A DNA stretch of 64,000 nt from assembly GCA_007844125.1 (NCBI GenBank), contig CM017569.1, positions 6,314,964 to 6,378,963 of the forward strand, given 5' to 3'. Numbering within the stretch: the stretch's first letter is position 1; each line of letters opens with the position of its first letter. A model generated the notes under the pieces. That model was not told the DNA's origin and ran no database searches. It worked only from the letters and a program-made list of their open reading frames with translations. Of the stretch, positions 59,890 through 64,000 are shown piece by piece. Source of the stretch: Sinonovacula constricta (taxonomy: Eukaryota; Mollusca; Bivalvia; Cardiida; Solecurtidae). A program made the position numbers and the translations under genes.

Positions 59890-61538
59890 ATTCTGGTTAT
59901 GTTACACTATGGCACACTCACCACACTGGTTATGTTACACTATGGCACACTCATCACACTGGTAATGTTACTCTATGGCACACTGGTTATGTTATACTAT
60001 GGCACACTTACCACACTTGTTATGTTACTCTATGGCACACTCACCACACTGGTTATGTTACTCTATGGCACACTCACCACACTGGTTATGTTACACTATG
60101 GCACACTGGTTATGTTACTCTATGGCACACTCACCACACTGGTTATGTTACTCTATAGCACACTCACCACACTGGTTATGTTACTCTATGGCACACTCAC
60201 CACACTGATTATGTTACACTATGGCACACTCACCACACTGGTTATGTTACACTATGGCACACTCACCACACTGGTACACTGGTACACTGGTTATGTAACA
60301 CTATGGCACACTCACCACACTGGTTATGTTACACTATGGCACACTCACCACACTGGTTATGTTACTCTATGGCACACTCACCACACTGGTTATGTTGCAC
60401 TATGGCACACTCACCACACTGGTTATGTTACTCTATGGCACACTCACCACACTGGTTATGTTACTCTATAGCACACTCACCACACTGGTTATGTTACTCT
60501 ATGGCACACTCACCACACTGATTATGTTACACTATGGCACACTCACCACACTGGTTATGTTGCACTATGGCACACTCACCACACTGATTATGTTACACTA
60601 TGGCACACTGATTTTGTTACACTATGGCACACTCACTACACTGGTACACTGGTTATGTAACACCATGGCACACTCACCACACTGGTTATGTTACACTATG
60701 GCACACTCACCACACTGGTTATGTTACCCTATGACACACTGGTTATGTTACACTATGGACCACTCTCCACAATGGTTATGTCACACTATGGCACACTGGT
60801 TATGTCACACTATGACACACTCACCACACTGATTATGTCACACTATGGCACACTCACCACACTGATTATGTTACACTATGGCACACTCACCACACTGGTT
60901 ATGTTACACTATGGCACACTCACCACACTGGTTATGTTACACTATGACAAACTCACCACACTGATTATGTCACACTATGGCACACTCACCACACTGATTA
61001 TGTTACACTATGGCACACTCACCACACTGGTTATGTTACACTATGGCACACTCACCACACTGGTTATGTTACACTATGACAAACTCACCACACTGGTTAT
61101 GTTACACTATGGCACACTCACCACACTGGTTATGTTACACTATGACAAACTCACCACACTGGTTATGTAACACTATGGCACACTCACCACACTGGTTATG
61201 TTACACTATGGCACACTCACCACACTGGTTATGTTACACTATGACAAACTCACCACACTGGTTATGTAACACTTTGGCACACTCACCACACTGGTTATGT
61301 TACACTATGGCACACTGGTTATGTTACACTATGGCACACTCACCACACTGGTTATGTTACACTATGGCACACTGGTTATGTTACACTATGGCACACTCAC
61401 CACACTGGTTATGTTACACTATGGCACACTCACCACACTGATTATGTCACACTATGGCACACTCACCACACTGATTATGTCACACTATGGCACACTCACC
61501 ACACTGATTATGTCACACTATGGCACACTCACCACACT
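59890..61538 (+). repeat. 33-bp satellite array (left block)
   Basis: Units are TTATGTTACACTATGGCACA followed by CTCACCACACTGG (33 bp), with shorter 24-bp versions lacking the CTCACCACA part. Because 33 is divisible by three and the unit lacks in-frame stops, all three plus frames stay open over long stretches (LCYTMAHSPHW, MLHYGTLTTLV and GYVTLWHTHHT periods). These frames are not genes. It lies in the CACUL1 intron after exon 6. Confidence 0.97.
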
Positions 61539-62362
61539 CAGGGCTTTTTCAGGGGTTTTGGGGAAAAAGGCCCCAGCCCAAATTGGGAATTTTTGACGCG
61601 GTAAATAGTCAAACTTGGAAAAAAAAACAAATTGGGAAATTTCAACTTTTATTTTTCTGCATTAAAGCTTAATCTGCCTTGCTTTTGTGTCCCTAAAGTG
61701 TTACAGAGCTCTTCCAGAGCTTGTTAATAAAGCTCTGCAGGGCCTTCAATACAGATTCTCATTAAATTGGAGAGTTTTCCTGGCCAAGGGAGCTTCTCAG
61801 AGAAGTACATAGTAGGTTCATGGCGCTAAACCCTCTCTCCACAGCTTTTGTGCTGGATGGTATTATGGTCATCATCTACAGAAGTTGGTAGATTCTAGAT
61901 CGCGTAGAATTTACTATTGTACGACATTTTTCGGTCACTATATTTCGCGGGTCAGTATAAAAGCCGGTACTGCATGTACCGTTTTTGCTTCATAACTCCT
62001 TTCAGTTTTATACGCAGTCAAACAGTTATGGCAAAAATACTTTTGTTTATAAAATAAAAAAGTAATTTCTGTTAATTTTCAAACCATATATTGATGACAA
62101 TGTTATCTGGAATGGCTCCGTGACGCATCTTCAACTTGCGTTACAGTATACTGCTGGGTAAGAGTCTATGTTTTCACCGGTTACATTCATACATAAATTC
62201 ACGAAAAGTAGTTTTCTACAGATCACCGATCAAAAGTAAACAAATGATTCGCTTAACTGGAAAAGTCTCTTGATTTTATGGTTTCTTGGTTATTTATTTT
62301 TGTAAAGGTAAAAGGCATTTTGGTTCAAATGGGAAATAATTTATGAGATTGGGAATTTTTTT
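61539..62362 (-). mobile_element. hAT transposon fragment interrupting the satellite
   Basis: The left end begins CAGGGCTTTTTCAGGGG, a hAT-type terminus. On the minus strand at about 61842-61665 a degenerate frame reads ERGFSAMNLLCTSLRSSLGQ and then, after a one-base shift, LSNLMRICIEGPAEL. This is the C-terminal dimerization region of hAT transposases. The right end (about 62362) lacks a matching CCCTG terminus and no 8-bp duplication is visible, so that side is decayed or rearranged. The rest of the transposase is missing. Confidence 0.72.
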
Positions 62363-64000
62363 ATGACACACCCCAAACTGGTTATGTTACACTATGACAC
62401 ACCCCAAACTGGTTATATTACACTATGACACACCCCAAACTGATTATATTACACTATGACACACCCCAAACTGGTTATGTTACACTATGACACACCCCAA
62501 ACTTGTTATATTACACTATGACACACCCCAAACTGATTATGTTACACTATGACACACCCCAAACTGGTTATATTACACTATGACACACCCAAAACTGATT
62601 ATATTGCACTATGACACACCCCAAACTGGTTATGCTACACTATGACACACCCCAAACTGGTTATGCTACACTATGACACATACCACACTGGTTATGTTAC
62701 ACTATGGCACACTCACCACACTGGTTATGTTACACTATAGCACACCCCAATCTGGTTATGCTACACTATGACACATACCACACTGGTTATGTTACACTAT
62801 GGCACACTCACCACACTGGTTATGTTACACTATGGCACACCCCAATCTGGTTATGCTACACTATGACACATACCACACTGGTTATGTTACACTATGGCAC
62901 ACTCACCACACTGGTTATGTTACACTATGGCACACCCCAATCTGGTTATGCTACACTATGACACACCCCAAACTGGTTATGCTACACTATGACACATACC
63001 ACACTGGTTATGTTACACTATGGCACACTCACCACACTGGTTATGTTACACTATGGCACACCCCAATCTGGTTATGCTACACTATGACACATACCACACT
63101 GGTTATGTTACACTATGGCACACTCACCACACTGGTTATGTTACACTATGGCACACCCCAATCTGGTTATGCTACACTATGACACACCCAAAACTGGTTA
63201 TGCTACACTATGACACATACCACACTGGTTATGTTACACTATGGCACACTCACCACACTGGTTATGTTACACTATGGCACACCCCAATCTGGTTATGCTA
63301 CACTATGACACATACCACACTGGTTATGTTACACTATGACACACCCCACACTGGTTATGTTACACTATGACACATACCACACTGGTTATGCTACACTAAG
63401 ACACACCCCAATCTGGTTATGCTACACTATGACACATACCACACTGGTTATGCTACACTAAGACACACCCCAAACTGGTTATGTTACACTATGACACACC
63501 CCACACTGGTTATGCTACACCATCACACACCACACTGGTTATGCTACACTACGACACATACCACACTGGTTATGCTACACCATCACACACACCACACTGG
63601 TTATGTTACACTATGACACAATCACCACACTGGTTATATTACACTATGCCACAGCTAACGGGTTATGTACCCACTATGACACACCCCACACTTGGTTATG
63701 CTACTCTATGACACAACACATTGTTTATGTACACTATGCACACCCCACACTTGGTATGCTACACTATGACACATACCACACTGGTTATGCTACACTAAGA
63801 CACACCCTAAACTGGTTATGTTACACTATGACACACCCCACACTGGTTATGCTACACCATCACACACCACACTGGTTATGCTACACTACGACACATACCA
63901 CACTGGTTATGCTACACCATCACACACCACACTGGTTATGTTACACTATGACACAATCACCACACTGGTTATATTACACTATGCCACAGCCTAAACTGGT
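62363..64000 (+). repeat. 31/33-bp satellite array (right block), with a 95-bp higher-order unit
   Basis: The first part is a 31-bp variant (ATGACACACCCCAAACTGG type). From about 62690 three variants alternate: CACTCACCACACTGG (33 bp), CACCCCAATCTGG (31 bp) and CACATACCACACTGG (31 bp). They make a 95-bp higher-order repeat (starts at 62704 and 62799, then 63020 after one extra 31-bp unit). The array runs off the right edge. Confidence 0.96.

Noticed and set aside
59842..61596. Plus-strand frames up to 209 codons (MLHYGTLTTLV repeats)
   Set aside because: A 33-bp satellite without stops in three frames. All three frames are equally open, so none is evidence of a protein.

Overview
This is eukaryotic genomic DNA, most likely from a bivalve mollusc. 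The pointers are AT-rich sequence, long introns with GT-AG junctions, an MSP130-type biomineralization gene, many tRNA-derived SINEs, and elements whose cores have expanded into minisatellites. I cannot name the species. Nearly all long open frames in the window are either repeat arrays or chance frames. The real genes are spread over short exons, which I rebuilt by hand from splice sites and reading phase.

Layout: (1) 48-6447, minus strand: the 5' seven coding exons of an MSP130-like (mesenchyme-specific cell-surface glycoprotein) gene, running off the left edge. (2) 6448-12102: intergenic, with a 1.36-kb element bounded by a 19-bp inverted repeat and TTAA. (3) 12103-23755, minus: paralog A of an unrecognised secreted protein (8 exons, 285 aa). 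Its intron 2 holds a 5'-truncated non-LTR retrotransposon with an RNase H tail, and its intron 1 holds SINEs and repeats. (4) 23756-27401: intergenic, with a three-copy inverted/direct repeat. (5) 27402-36692, minus: paralog B (8 exons, 284 aa), with the same exon lengths and phases as A except exon 4. A GT-rich minisatellite of about 1.4 kb fills part of its intron 4. (6) 36693-38761: intergenic, with ATC, AT and GATA microsatellites. (7) 38762-58689, plus: the first six coding exons of a CACUL1-like gene (CDK2-associated cullin-domain protein). Intron 1 carries a Mutator-like element of about 2.4 kb with 9-bp target duplications. Later introns carry SINEs, a tandem-core MITE and a 47-bp minisatellite. 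(8) About 59890-64000: a large 31-33-bp satellite, split by a hAT fragment. The last CACUL1 exon must lie beyond the right edge.

The three minus-strand genes all encode secretory-pathway proteins. MSP130 proteins act in biomineralization. Whether the A/B pair shares that role is only suggested by position. CACUL1 is an intracellular cell-cycle/cullin-like gene and is unrelated. The most notable points are the undescribed A/B family with six matched cysteines and a 24-nt micro-exon, a frame-restoring splice-acceptor shift in paralog B, and several transposable elements with tandem-repeat architectures.
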